64,000 nucleotides of DNA. It comes from Camellia lanceoleosa. Its lineage: Eukaryota > Streptophyta > Magnoliopsida > Ericales > Theaceae. The notes under the pieces were generated by a model that saw only the letters and a program-made list of their open reading frames with translations, had not been told where the DNA came from and did no database searches. The translations under genes were made by a program, and so were the position numbers. The stretch covers positions 167,736,261 to 167,800,260 of the forward strand of contig CM045758.1 of assembly GCA_025200525.1 (NCBI GenBank), in the 5' to 3' direction. Each line of letters begins with the position of its first letter. Within the stretch, counting starts at the first letter, position 1. Below are positions 46,935-57,445 of the stretch, piece by piece.

Positions 46935-49900
46935 AGTGACAAGGGTTCTAAGGCTGCTGGCTCTAGAGTGGGAGACTTTCATATGATGAATGCCATGGAG
47001 AAGAATGCGTCTACAGGGAGGCCTAAGAAGAACGCCAAGAGTGGCAAAGTGGGCAAGCATTCAGATCCTAAATAACTTGTGGAGTCTAAAAATGAAGGCA
47101 AAGGGAAGAAACCCATGTATAGTGGGGAATCATTAGGCAAGTTGAACAAGAGCAAGTCATCCAACAAAGGTTTGATTTTTGTGGATGTAAAACTCAATGG
47201 GAAGCCCCTTCATGCTTTGATTGACATCGGGGCCACCCACAACTTTGTTGCGGGGACTGAAGTTGAAAGACTTGGGCTATCTTTAGAGAAGGATGGTAGC
47301 CGCATCAAGGTGGTTAACTCGGCAGCGCAGCCTATCTATGGGGTTGCAAAATCTGTTCATTTAAGGGTTAGCACTTGGGAAGGAAGAGTAGATTTCACCG
47401 CAGTACCCAAGGATGACTTCTAAGCCATCATTGGGTTGGATTTCTTGAGAAGCACAAAGACGACAATCATGCCTTATTCTAATAGTATGTGTGTTATAGG
47501 GGATAAGCCATGTCTCATTCCTGCTATGGCCACCAACAACAGTGACCGGTTTGTCTCAGCTATGCAACTCAAGAGGGGTGTTAGGCATGGTGAGCAAACT
47601 TGGGTTGCAGCATTGAAGTTGAATGAAGCTCTTGAATCTACTCTTATCCCAGCTGCAATCAAGAAGGTCTTAAGGCAATTTGCAAATGTTATACCTGAAC
47701 AGTTGCCTAAGGAGTTGCTTCTACGTCGAGGTGTGGATCATGCTATTGAGTTGGTGCCAGGGGCAAAGCTGCCAGCTTGTGCACCATATAGAATGGCTAT
47801 TCCTGAGTTGAATGAGTTAAGGAAGCAGTTTACAGAGTTATTGGAAGCAGGCTTCATTAGGCCATCTAAGGCCCCATTCGGTGCACCTGTCTTATTCCAA
47901 AAGAAGCATGATGGTAGTCTTCGCTGATGTGTGAATTATCGGGCTCTCAACAAGCTGACCATCAAGAACAAGTATCCCCTTCCTCTCATTGCAGATTTAT
48001 TTGATCAATTAAACAAAGTGAGGTATTTCATAAAGCTAGATCTTCGATCGAGGTACTATCAAGTAAGAATTGCCGAAGGAGACGAGCCTAAAATTACTTG
48101 TGTTACTCATTATGACTCTTATGAGTTTCTTGTCATGCCATCTGGCTTGACCAATGCCCCAGCAACATTCTGCACCATGATGAATAAAGTTTTTCAAGAG
48201 TATCTGGACCAGTTCGTGGTAGTATATTTGGATAACATTGTAATTTATAGCTCCACTTTAGAAGAGCACGTGGAGCATCTTCAGAAGGCCTTTACCAAGT
48301 TGAGAGAGCACAAGCTTTATGTCAAGCTAGAGAAGTGTTCTTTTGCCTAAGAGAGGATTAAGTTCCTAGGGCACATTGTTGAGCAAGGATGCATCAAAAT
48401 GAACCAAGAGAAGGTCAAGGCTATTCAAGAGTGGCAGCCACCCACTAATGTCTTAGAGTTGCGGTCATTCCTTGGGTTAGCTAATTATTATCGCAAGTTT
48501 GTTGAAGGCTACTCAAGACTAGCTTCCCCATTGACAAAGTTGCTAAAGAAGGGCAAGCCATATGTTTAGGCAGAGGAGTGCCAACAAGCCTTTCAAGCCT
48601 TGAAAGAAGCTATGTCAAAAGATCTTGTTCTTGCTTTACCTGACTTAGGTAAAGCTTTTGAGATACAAACTGATGCATCTTATTTTGCTTTGGGTGCTGT
48701 TCTTTTGCAGGATGGTCACTCAATTGCCTATGAGAGTAGGAAGCTCAATGACGCGGAGTGGAGATATCCAGCTCATGAGAAAGAGTTGCTTGTAGTAGTG
48801 CATTGTTTGAGAACTTGGAGGCACTACATCTTGGGCTCGCGGTTTGTTGTAAAGACTGACAACACGGCAGTTAGCCATTTCTTAACACAGCCCAAGCTAA
48901 GCGCATAACAAGCACGATGGCAAGAGAAGTTGGCAGAGTTTGATTTTCCCTTAGAATACAAGGCTGGTGCCACCAACCATGTTGCTGATGCACTAAGTAG
49001 GAAGGTGGACCTTGCCGTGTGCCATCATGTATGTTCACTTACTTCCATTTCAACCAGCCTCAAGGAGAAAATCAAGGCTCATCTAGACAAGGATGCTATG
49101 GCGGAGAATCTTATGAACCTTGTTAAAATGGGAAAGACTCGCCAATTTTGGGTGCAAGATAGATTTCTAATGACAACAGGCAACCGCATATTTGTACCTA
49201 AGGCTGGTGATTTGAGGAAGACACTTCTTAGGGAGTGCCATGATACACTTTGGGTAGGACATCTAGGTTGAGAGCGAACATTGGCCTTGGTGAAACAAGG
49301 ATATTATTGGCCCCAAATGCGTGATGATGTGGAAGAATATGTCTGCACTTGTCTCACTTGCCAGCAAGACAAGGTTGAGCATAAGAAGAAAACAGGCTTG
49401 CTTGAACCTTTGCCTGTGCTTAAACGTCCGTGAGAAAGTGTATCACTTGACTTCATCACTGGATTGCCTAAATTGGGAGATATCGGGACTATCTTGACTA
49501 TTGTGGACCGGTTCTCTAAATATGCCACCTTTATTGCGGCCCCAAAGTATGTTTCAGTGGAGGAGACTGCCCAACTTTTCTTCAAGCACATTGTTAAATA
49601 TTGGGGTGTGCCTAAAAGTATTGTCAGTGACTGAGATACACACTTTGTTGGCAACTTCTGGATGGAGTTATTCAGGCTTCTTGGGTCACAACTTAATACT
49701 TCATCAAGCTCTACCATCCAGAAACGGATAGGCAAACTGAACGCTTCAACTGTATGCTTGAGGAGTATTTGCGTCACTTTGTCAATGCTAATCAACGAAA
49801 TTGGGTGCAACTTCTTGATGTAGCACAGTTATGCTTCAACTCTCAAAAGAGTAGCTCTACGGGTAAAAGTGCTTTTGAGATAGTGAATGGACAGCAGCCA

Positions 49901-50812
49901 TTGTTGCCCCACACAGTGGATGGACATTATGAAAGAAAGTCACCCAGGGCATACTAAGGGTTGGTTTGGGATGTCCTAAAAAAGTGCACTTTTTGACTTA
50001 TTGGTGGGTTTGGGTTGGGTTTGGGTTGGGTTTGATGTGATGTGTTAGAGAAGTGATGTGATTTAAATAAGATGATGTGACTTAAATAAGATAGTGACTT
50101 TTTGACTTTTTAACTTATATATGTTATGCCAAACTAACACTAATTTGCTAAGGAATGGAAGAGGAACCATGACATTACTCATGTCTATCTTGAAAAAGCA
50201 GAAAGTAAAATGAAGAAATGGGTTGATGAAAAGAGGAGGCCACTTGAGTTTAGAGCTGGGGATCAAGTTCTTGTCAAACTCAACCCTGAGCAACGCAAGT
50301 TCATGAGAGGAAGAGACAGAAGGCTAGTGCGCAAGTATGAGGAACCGGTAACCATTCTGAAGAGAATTGGCAAGTGTGCTTACAAGATAGATGCTCCATC
50401 TTGGTTGAAAGTGCATCCGATTTTCCATGTGACTTATTTGAAGCCTTACTATCCAGACAAGGAAGATCCAACCCGAAATGAGCTGAAATGCCAAACCATC
50501 ACAGCCAAAGCAAGAAAAAGGTCTATTGAATCTATCTTGGCTGATCGGATGAAAATAGTTTCCAAGAAGAAACAAAGGTAATACTTGGTGAAATGGAAAG
50601 GCCTTGGAGATGAAGAAATTAGCTGGGAACGGGAGGTAGACTTGTCGGCTTTTCAAGACGAGATTGATGCTTATTGGGCCAAGTCGTCGAGGGCGTCGAC
50701 CGTTCAAGTGGGGGAGACTGTCAAGGTGCGCCCATCCAAGGGTCAACACCTTGATGCCACACACATTTGTGCCCTTTGGAGAGCCAAAGACATGCCTAAG
50801 AAGTTAGTGTAA
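46935..50812 (+). pseudogene. Reina-like pol with chromodomain
   Basis: Protease ALIDIGATHNFV at about 47220: the family has DTG, so the active-site Thr became Ile (ACC to ATC). RT: KNKYPLPLIADLFDQLNK, VMPSGLTNAPATFC, and catalytic YLDN at 48225-48236 instead of YLDD, losing an essential Asp. RNase H: FEIQTDASYFALGAVL, KTDNTAV. Integrase: HDTLWVGH, LTCQQD, SLDFITGLP, then a stop in SD-DTHFVG, and a GPY-type end (PVTILKRIGKCAYKI). Chromodomain 50585-50690: YLVKWKGLGDEEISWERE, which in chromoviruses guides integration to marked chromatin. The frame ends at 50812 inside the 3' LTR. Stops lie at 47421, 47925, 48348, 48567, 48906, 49269, about 49432, about 49632 and 50579. Confidence 0.93.
49958..50140. 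mobile_element. Tourist/Harbinger-like MITE within integrase
   Basis: A 183-bp insert flanked by TAA (49955-49957 and 50141-50143) with imperfect inverted ends GGGTTGGTTTGG and GTGTTAGTTTGG. It splits the integrase reading frame between SPRAY and FAKEW. TAA duplication and these ends suit the PIF/Harbinger superfamily. It contains a gggttgggttt run near 50007-50032 that only superficially resembles telomere repeats. Confidence 0.75.
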
Positions 50813-51454
50813 GTGCAAGCAAAGGCTCAAGATAGTCCAAGACATGCCATGAAGCAACCTAGCTACCAAGTAGCAACTTGAGGCCAACTTTTAGAGAGTC
50901 AAATGTAATCTTTTTACCTTGTAAATTTTTATGCAAATACCTTAGTATTAAAGGTATTTTAGGACCAAGAGTTGTAATTTTTCTATTTTTGTAGAATTTT
51001 TAAAAATCTATTATGACTTCTCAAACATAGTGGATATTTCTTCCTGCCAGCTTGGAAAAGGCTTAATAAGCTATATTAAGGACGGGGTACCCAAGTGTTG
51101 AGCCAAACCACTTATGCCTTTAATGTACCCCAACCTAGCTTATAGTAAGACAACTTTTGTAGCACTTTTAGTGCATTGTTCAACTATTGTAATGCCTTCT
51201 TTTGAGTAATGAAAAGTTTATTTCGCCTTTAAATTGTGCAAAGCCTTTCAATTGTTGCTTACTTTACTTCTAGCTTGTTGATTGCTATTTTGTGTTTTGT
51301 CTCCAATCTTGTGGCTCATCAACTTAACTAATATTGTGTTTGCTTGTCTTTGCAAACATCTTGAGCTTTATTGGCGGGCTAGTGAAGAGAGTTAACTAGT
51401 GCCACATACACTTGCATATCTTTATCAAGGCTTCCGCATTGCCAGTGTGTGACA
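50719..51454 (+). repeat. Reina-like 3' LTR
   Basis: Directly preceded by a purine tract aagtgggggaga (50706-50717). It ends GTGTGACA at 51454, followed by CCATG. Confidence 0.93.
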
Positions 51455-51459
51455 CCATG

Positions 51460-51950
51460 CCAGGTCTAGTGGAGGGCCATAGTCGAGTAAAACCGAGTGA
51501 AAGGGCCATCAGAGCCGTGTATCCCATGGGTTGTATAGCAGGCTCATGAATGAGGTCAAAGCCCATAAGGAGGTAGTGGGCCCTTAGAGGGTCCCTGGGG
51601 AACAATATAAAAGAAGGGGGGATAATCGAGAAAATAGGGGAAAGAAAGAGAAAAGAACTAGGAAAAGTAGAGGAGGAGGAAAGAGTTCTGTTTGGACAAG
51701 AGAGTATTTCTAAATCCATTACACCACATGAACTTATCAAATAAATTGATAAATTTATGATTAACACCTTAACATATGCCTTTGCAGAGTCTTTTCTTTT
51801 TTAAGTCATATACGACTTTTCATTTGTTGTGAAGTTCATGCACATTGAGATGGAAGTGTAATCTGTAGCTTAGGTCCCTTGATTTGCCTTATATTTTTGC
51901 TGCATGTGTGTGTAATATTATTGGTAAGATAAAAACTATTTTCTTTTCAG
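51460..51950. other. Intron remainder right of the Reina element
   Basis: The first 260 bp are purine-rich with a TATA-like caatataaaag near 51603 and may be the other half of an older LTR-like element hit by Reina. The end is a good splice acceptor (ttctttttcAG type) at 51950. Confidence 0.4.
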
Positions 51951-52043
51951 GTTTGTCAGTTGATGGAGATTTTCAGGGTGTTGAACGACTCTATGGGGCT
52001 CTTTCTGCTCATATGTGGCCTGGAATGATCTTGAAATCCTTCT
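51951..52043 (+). pseudogene. AAGAB-like pseudogene exon
   Basis: It encodes LSVDGDFQGVERLYGALSAH and MWPGMILKS. The acceptor at 51950 matches in phase the donor at 43820. The donor side is unclear: a GT occurs at 52044, but joining it to the next acceptor creates a stop. Confidence 0.8.
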
Positions 52044-52161
52044 GTTAGATAACTGAACTATCTTTGTCTGAGAAGCAAGGTTCGATGTACTACTTTCATT
52101 GAATTTGACAGTTTGTTTTTTGTTTATTCAGACTGCTGAATTTTTCATCTTCACTGCTCAG

Positions 52162-52577
52162 AGATGTCAGAAGAAGAATTTGATTATGAATTTGGATATG
52201 AAGTATTATCTGCTGGTTCAGCTGAACCATGGGATGACATAGATGGAGGATGGGTATCTTCACATGGCTCTGTTGCAAATACCAATGGATGTGAGGGAGA
52301 CAAAGAGATTAGGTTTGGAGGAGAGCAACAGTCTTCTACATCAATGTCTCAGTTGGATGAAGAGATTGAGAAGGAAGTACATGAACCTGACAAAGCCTTA
52401 GAACTTGATAAGGGTACACATTATGACCTTGAGGATTTGTAACATTTGATGTCTGAGATTAAAGATAGCTTGAGGTTGATGCCTGATTTCCAAAGGAGGG
52501 AAATGGCAGCAAATTTGGCCATGAAAATGGCTTCCATGTTTGGGGATAGCAGTGATGATGAAGACGGAATTGATTGA
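52162..52577 (+). pseudogene. AAGAB-like pseudogene terminal exon
   Basis: Acceptor ctgctcAG near 52160. It encodes MSEEEFDYEFGYEVLSAGSA, EPWDDIDGGWVSS, an acidic linker, then TAA at 52440 within LEDL-HLMSEI, and the conserved end SLRLMPDFQRREMAANLAMK, stopping at 52577. About four residues are missing after MSEI compared with my memory of the family. The DFQRREMA helix corresponds to the conserved C-terminal helix of p34-like proteins. Confidence 0.85.
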
Positions 52578-53079
52578 TAAGATGAAATGTTAGTGTGTTA
52601 CAAGAAGTTTAGATGGCGATCAGATCTTAAATCACATTCTTGAGTTGTCCATAAGCCTATTAAGGGAAAGTGGCTAGTGGTCGCAGTTATATATACCCAG
52701 TGAAATTGGAAGCTTCTGGGAAGGTTTATAAGCTGCTCTTTTGCTGCCTTTATATCCTTAATTGGAAGATTATTGTCTATGTGAAAAGTTGGTCGCCGTG
52801 AGGTTTTGCCCGATTAATTTACAAGGAAAAGCTACATACATTTCAGGTCAGTGGTCACTGCCAGATTTTGAAGATTGTCTGAGGAGCAATTGGTTTGTGA
52901 AGTCCTGCATTATGTGCTTTGTTGTGCACTCATGTTCTTGTTCTTGCTGGCTTGGAGTTTACTTTGGTTGTCCTGTTATGCCTGTTGTGAGGGTTGCTAC
53001 AGTATGAAGGCGTATGGAATGCTGGTTAATGCTGCTTATCCTTGATACAGGTTGGTTTAAAATGGCAATAAAATGACAA
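52578..53079 (+). other. Probable 3' UTR of the AAGAB-like pseudogene
   Basis: Follows the terminal stop; no other feature seen. A weak aataaa-like signal lies near 53068 (caataaaatg). Confidence 0.45.
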
Positions 53080-53849
53080 TTCATAAGCTTTAGTCACTGC
53101 TGTGAGGATTGAAGGGTCTGCTGTGATCTTTTTGCACTAGTCTTACTTTAGCCTCAGTGAAGTTCTGTATTAGAAATGGGGGTTGAGTGAAGAAATGTTT
53201 GTGGGTCCTGCTGGGTTGTGCATTATTGTAATTCTGCTTCTGGTTATAGGCTGCAGAGGTATTCTCTAAACAAAAATTGTGTATCATGTTGCTGCTATAA
53301 TCTGCCTGATGCTATTCTGGGTTGAATTGAAGTGTCCAAGAGGCTAATATTGCAGGTGCTACTTATTGTAGTATTCTAGAATCTGCCGTGGACTGCTGGG
53401 CATGTTTGGTCCTGATCTGGGTTGAATAGAAGTGTCCAAGAGGCTAATATTGCAGGTGCTACTTATTGAAGTATTCAAGAATCTGCCTTGGTCTGCTGTA
53501 GTGTCCCAATAATAGGAGTTAAACTGTTCTACCTCTGGCCATCTAGCAGCAGCAGGCAATGTTTGATGGTGGAGATGTTTGGCCCCTGCTGATGTCTGGC
53601 TGCTGGTTTTTTGGATATTTCTCTATTTGGTTATTTCTCTTTGTTTTTGGTTTTTTCTCTCTCGTTGGTTCCTCACTAACTTGGGGGTGCTAGCAAATGA
53701 TAGGATGGGTTTTTTGGTGCCAACCTAGTTGGGATCATTTACATTGTGATGCTCCTGCACTCCTCTTTTTTTTGGTGTAATTTATTTTGTACCTTGTACT
53801 AATTCTTACATCAATAAAATTTCTTTTTTTGCTGATAAAAAAAAAAAAA
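53080..53849 (+). repeat. Second copy of the retroposon-like repeat, with A tail
   Basis: Related to 14860-15930. It contains an internal tandem duplication of 100 bp (ctgggttgaat-gaagtgtcc at 53317 and 53417), then ctagttgggatcatttacat, catcaataaaatttctttt and a 12-base A run ending at 53849. This suits a polyadenylated, retroposed sequence inserted in or just after the pseudogene 3' UTR. Confidence 0.55.
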
Positions 53850-55457
53850 CATTTCAGATCAGTGTTAATATGTGGAAGATCTAAAATTTAATTTCATTGA
53901 TGAGGAGTGATTTAGCCGTGTCTTTGACAAATTCGATGACCTGACCATATAACGTGTTGGCTTTACGATTTTGATGAAGAGATAATCATATGTTGACATG
54001 TTAAAATAAGATGTCCTTGCATTCTTGAACTGATCAAAGCACAGGAAATGCTTTGAAATTTTCTTGTAATATTGCTTTGGACGATCCAACTTCAAAATTT
54101 TTAAAAAGGAGAGAGTCTTGTTGATTATAAGTGTGAAATTTGTAAATAATTTAAGTTCTAAGGATTAAATCATACAAAACAAAAATTGTAAGTTTAAATC
54201 GACAATGTAATAATTACATGTACCAAGTTGGTGAAGTGAAATTTGGAAAAGAATCAAGCATCAATTTGATTTGAATCTTTAAAAGTAAAAACTCAATCTT
54301 ATAACCACTAAAATTTGTAATCTCAATAGCTCTATAAACATAAGAACAGCCTTGCTACAATTTGCTAAATTGATGAACTTTAAAAATAAATAAGCTTTTA
54401 GATTTTGGGGGTTAATAATTAAGTTTTTTGAAATTTGACATAATAATGGGAAAATGCTTGATCTTAGCTTGGCCCTCCTCAATTTTGCCCCCTAACCCTG
54501 GTTGAATTCAATATATGAATATTTTTGTATTTTTCAAATTCTAATTCTAGGTCAAGTGTAAAGAGTCAAAATTCCTACGGTGATACGAGTATCATATTGA
54601 TTTTTGTTCCTTTTGCATCCATTTGGAGTTTCTTTTTTCCACCTGAGGGAACATTCAAGTCACCATAGGTAGTTTGATGCATACCTTTTGTTTCTTCTTG
54701 TTACTAGTTGGAAACAAGAACTGAGCACAATTTTCTTTGCACTTTTTCTTCAAACTCTACCGGTGGTAACTCGTGGGATGCACAGGAATATAGATTATAT
54801 ATATTTTGTATGATAAATAAATTATTTTAATTTTAAATTATGTCTTAATAGCGACAAGTCATGATGTTAAGTCATTTGGGTAGATGTTAACAATAATTAA
54901 CCCACAAAATTTCACAATAAAATTTGATTTGTATAAAAAAATTATTAATTATAAAGATTGTTGGGGATAATAGTATCACAATCACTTGATAATATAAATA
55001 ACTTGTATCAAATTAAACAAAACATTAAAAGAGAAAAATTCTATAAACTTAGAAAAGTTATTATAAATTTACTTGGACTTTTAAATTAGTGGTGTATATT
55101 ATTATTGTGAGATCAAATTATGAATAAATATCAATTTTTAATTATAATTTATAAGTAGTTTTTAAAAAAATTTAATCTAAGTTTGTTACCTTATTCATAA
55201 AAAGAACTTCTCAAATAAATTATTAATTGATCATGTTATCAATTTTCTATCTTTGATCTTCTCTATCAATGACACGCGCATATCATATTAAAGTATAAAT
55301 CATTCTCCATAGTTTGAATAATACTTGTATAATTCCTACATCATTTTTTTTTAAAAAATTAATCAAGATAAGAATTTCGTAGGATTATAAAAATTATACA
55401 ATCCATTTTATTTATAAAAAAATGATAAAAAATTATTCGAATTGTACTTGAAGAAAT
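53850..55457. other. AT-rich DNA, nothing recognised
   Basis: No coding similarity, repeats or element ends. Short minus-strand open frames (such as 53865-54095) look like chance. Confidence 0.4.
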
Positions 55458-55462
55458 ATAAC

Positions 55463-56715
55463 TGTTACCCAAAAGATAACCTAAGAGGGGGGTGAATTAG
55501 ATTTTTACAATTAAAAATTAATAATACCCTAATAAAAATTATGACTAGCACAATAGATAAATATATTTAATGAAATAAAAATAATTAAAACAAGTGTTCT
55601 AACAATTACGTCAGTTAATGATTTTAGTACAGTGAAAATGTGAAATATAGTTACAGCAATTTAAATAAAATAAAGAGATAAGGGAGATAAAGGCAAATAA
55701 ATTTATAGTGGTTCGGTTTCAATTCGGCCTACGTCCACTCCTCAAGTTTCACTTAAGATTTTCCACTATGCTCTAGCTTCACGGGGGTGCTAGCAACCTC
55801 TTTACAAATGGAGCAATCCTCCATAGATTTTACATAAACTTTCTAAGTCAAGAATACTGAGTGTACTACACTCTTACACGATTGAAAAGAATGTGTTTTT
55901 ATTTTCATAGAAAATTACAAGAATTATCTCTCAAAGATAGATATATAAAATGAGCTTTGATTTTTCTATAAATCTCACATAGGAAAGATGAGCTTAATGC
56001 TATAAGGCTTAGTGTATAATTTCTGAGAGAGGATATAAACAAAAATTGAAGAACACTTCTCAGAGAATAGATGTGAGTGATTATAGATCAAAGAATAATT
56101 TCTGATTTTTTTTTTTTTGGTCACTTGTTTGTAGTTTTTGTCACTTGTTCACATCAGAGGCTTTGGTATATATAATGAAACTTATAGCCGTTTATAACCG
56201 TTGTACTCATTTGAATTTATAACCGTTTATAGCCGTGTACATCCATTGTATTCATTTGAATTTATAGCCGTTTATAGCCGTTGTATTCATTTGAATATCT
56301 TCCACTCCATCATTACTAATTTAAATATCTTCCACTTGAATCTTTTGGCCTGCTTTTGTGCTGGGCTGTTTGAACCTTTGTTTTGGACTGTTTGAACCTT
56401 TGGTTTGGGCATTATTTTTGGGTTGAAATGAATTCCTGATTTAAGCAAATATTAAATACATTCAAACAATATTTAGGATAAAAGTTTATGTGAGAAATAA
56501 TGGGACAAAATAAATTTTGATTATATTTTTCTCTTGCAAATAAATTAAACATAATTAAATAAATCATCAAAATAAATTTTGGATTCTATTTTTCTTTTTC
56601 AAATAAATTAAAATATAATTAAATAAATCATCAAAATAAATTTTGAATTATATGTTTCTCTTTCAAATAAAGTAAAACATAATTAAATAAATCATCAAAA
56701 TAAATAAGTCTAACA
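55463..56715 (-). repeat. SIRE complete 3' LTR
   Basis: About 1253 bp, TGTTACCC (55463) to TCTAACA (56715). It has three 60-bp subrepeats at its element-5' end (56535-56710), a repeated ataaccgtttatagccg block near 56205-56290 and a TATA-like tatatataat near 56170 (minus reading). Confidence 0.92.
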
Positions 56716-56736
56716 ATCTTCCCCTTTTTTATGATG
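56716..56736 (-). promoter_or_regulatory. Polypurine tract of the SIRE element
   Basis: Minus reading ATAAAAAAGGGGAAGAT directly before the 3' LTR. This purine run primes plus-strand DNA synthesis in LTR retrotransposons. Confidence 0.8.
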
Positions 56737-57091
56737 GCACACAATGATGTTTTGATTTGATTTGGGAGTAAGAAAAGCTCTCCCTCAAATCATGCTCTCT
56801 GAATTCATTTCTAAATACATAAATTAGCACATGTGTAATAAATAAGTTTTAATTAGAGACATGATATGAGACTAAGATATCAAACTATAAATATGTAATC
56901 ATCAGATTAGTTTTCAAATAATACCATAATTTGAAAATAATACCATAATACATAATATCATAACAAAATAATACTATAATACATAACATCATATAATTTC
57001 TTCCCTTGTGTAATTATCAAAAAGAAATCATGGGTCAGAATCTGAAGGAAAAGGAAAAAAATGATAAGGATAAATGACATCAAAAAATAGA

Positions 57092-57120
57092 TAATCATAT
57101 ATATACATATATGCATACAC
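57092..57120 (+). promoter_or_regulatory. TATA-rich promoter candidate for the antisense ORF
   Basis: catatatatacatatatgcat lies about 340 bp before the ATG at 57446 and is followed by a long CT-rich leader (57230-57350). The same arrangement stands in the older SIRE copy at 3528. Confidence 0.45.
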
Positions 57121-57445
57121 ATATAACTCTCCCGCGTCTCTTTTTTTTTTTTTCGCAAAACGCGGTTGCTACGCAGCCTGACTTTTGCTTCATTGGCCGA
57201 CAAAAGCAGCTCTCTTCGATTGCCGCTCGCCTCGGCTATCTCTCTCTCTCCTTGTCTTCTTCTCTTCAGCCTTCTTTTTAATCACACTCGTTTGTTTCTT
57301 CTTCTTCACCTCACTCTCTTCTATCTCTTCTACATCATTCTCTTTGATCTTCGTCTTCCTCGAGAGACATAACAGAGAGACTGAGCAGAGCAGAAAAGCT
57401 GCCAAAAGCGACCCTCCTTTCAATTACATCTCTCTCTTCTACTTC

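Larger units (their letters stand above)
45029..51454 (+). mobile_element. Reina-like chromovirus (Ty3-gypsy), complete but inactive
   Basis: LTRs 45029-45767 and 50719-51454, with duplication CCATG at 45024-45028 and 51455-51459. Order: primer site, gag, protease, RT, RNase H, integrase, chromodomain. RT wording (LRSRYYQVRIAEGDEPKITC, LIADLFDQLNK) and the chromodomain point to the Reina chromovirus lineage. It lies in an intron of the AAGAB-like pseudogene, in the same orientation. Premature stops abound. Confidence 0.93.
35735..52577 (+). pseudogene. Plant AAGAB/p34-like gene (At5g65960-like), broken by retrotransposons
   Basis: Exons in order encode a small-GTPase-like protein that in animals binds the alpha and gamma adaptins of clathrin adaptor complexes in the cytosol. 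Pieces: 35735-35741 plus 43065 to about 43125 (LLSVDFEDVFDLSSD, VAYEYV); 43231-43356 (NTKYYTAHVSVWMAHLYDDF, VLVFDISD); 43510-43819 (GNKVDL nucleotide motif, YRRRLQKLEESSLDPELSEY, CLEWCTEHYIEYIEAC); 51951 to about 52043 (GVERLYGALSAHMWPG); about 52162-52577 (EVLSAGSAEPWDD, LMPDFQRREMAANLAMKMA). The first exon with the P-loop is missing. Lesions: a 7.3-kb copia insertion in an exon, frameshifts near 43335 and 43535, loss of about five residues before GNKVD, and a stop at 52440. Identity rests on recalled family motifs; a functional paralogue presumably exists elsewhere. Confidence 0.82.

Noticed and set aside
50007..50032. gggttgggtttgggttggg as interstitial telomere repeat
   Set aside because: The plant telomere unit is TTTAGGG; this run lacks the A, is imperfect, and lies inside a MITE.
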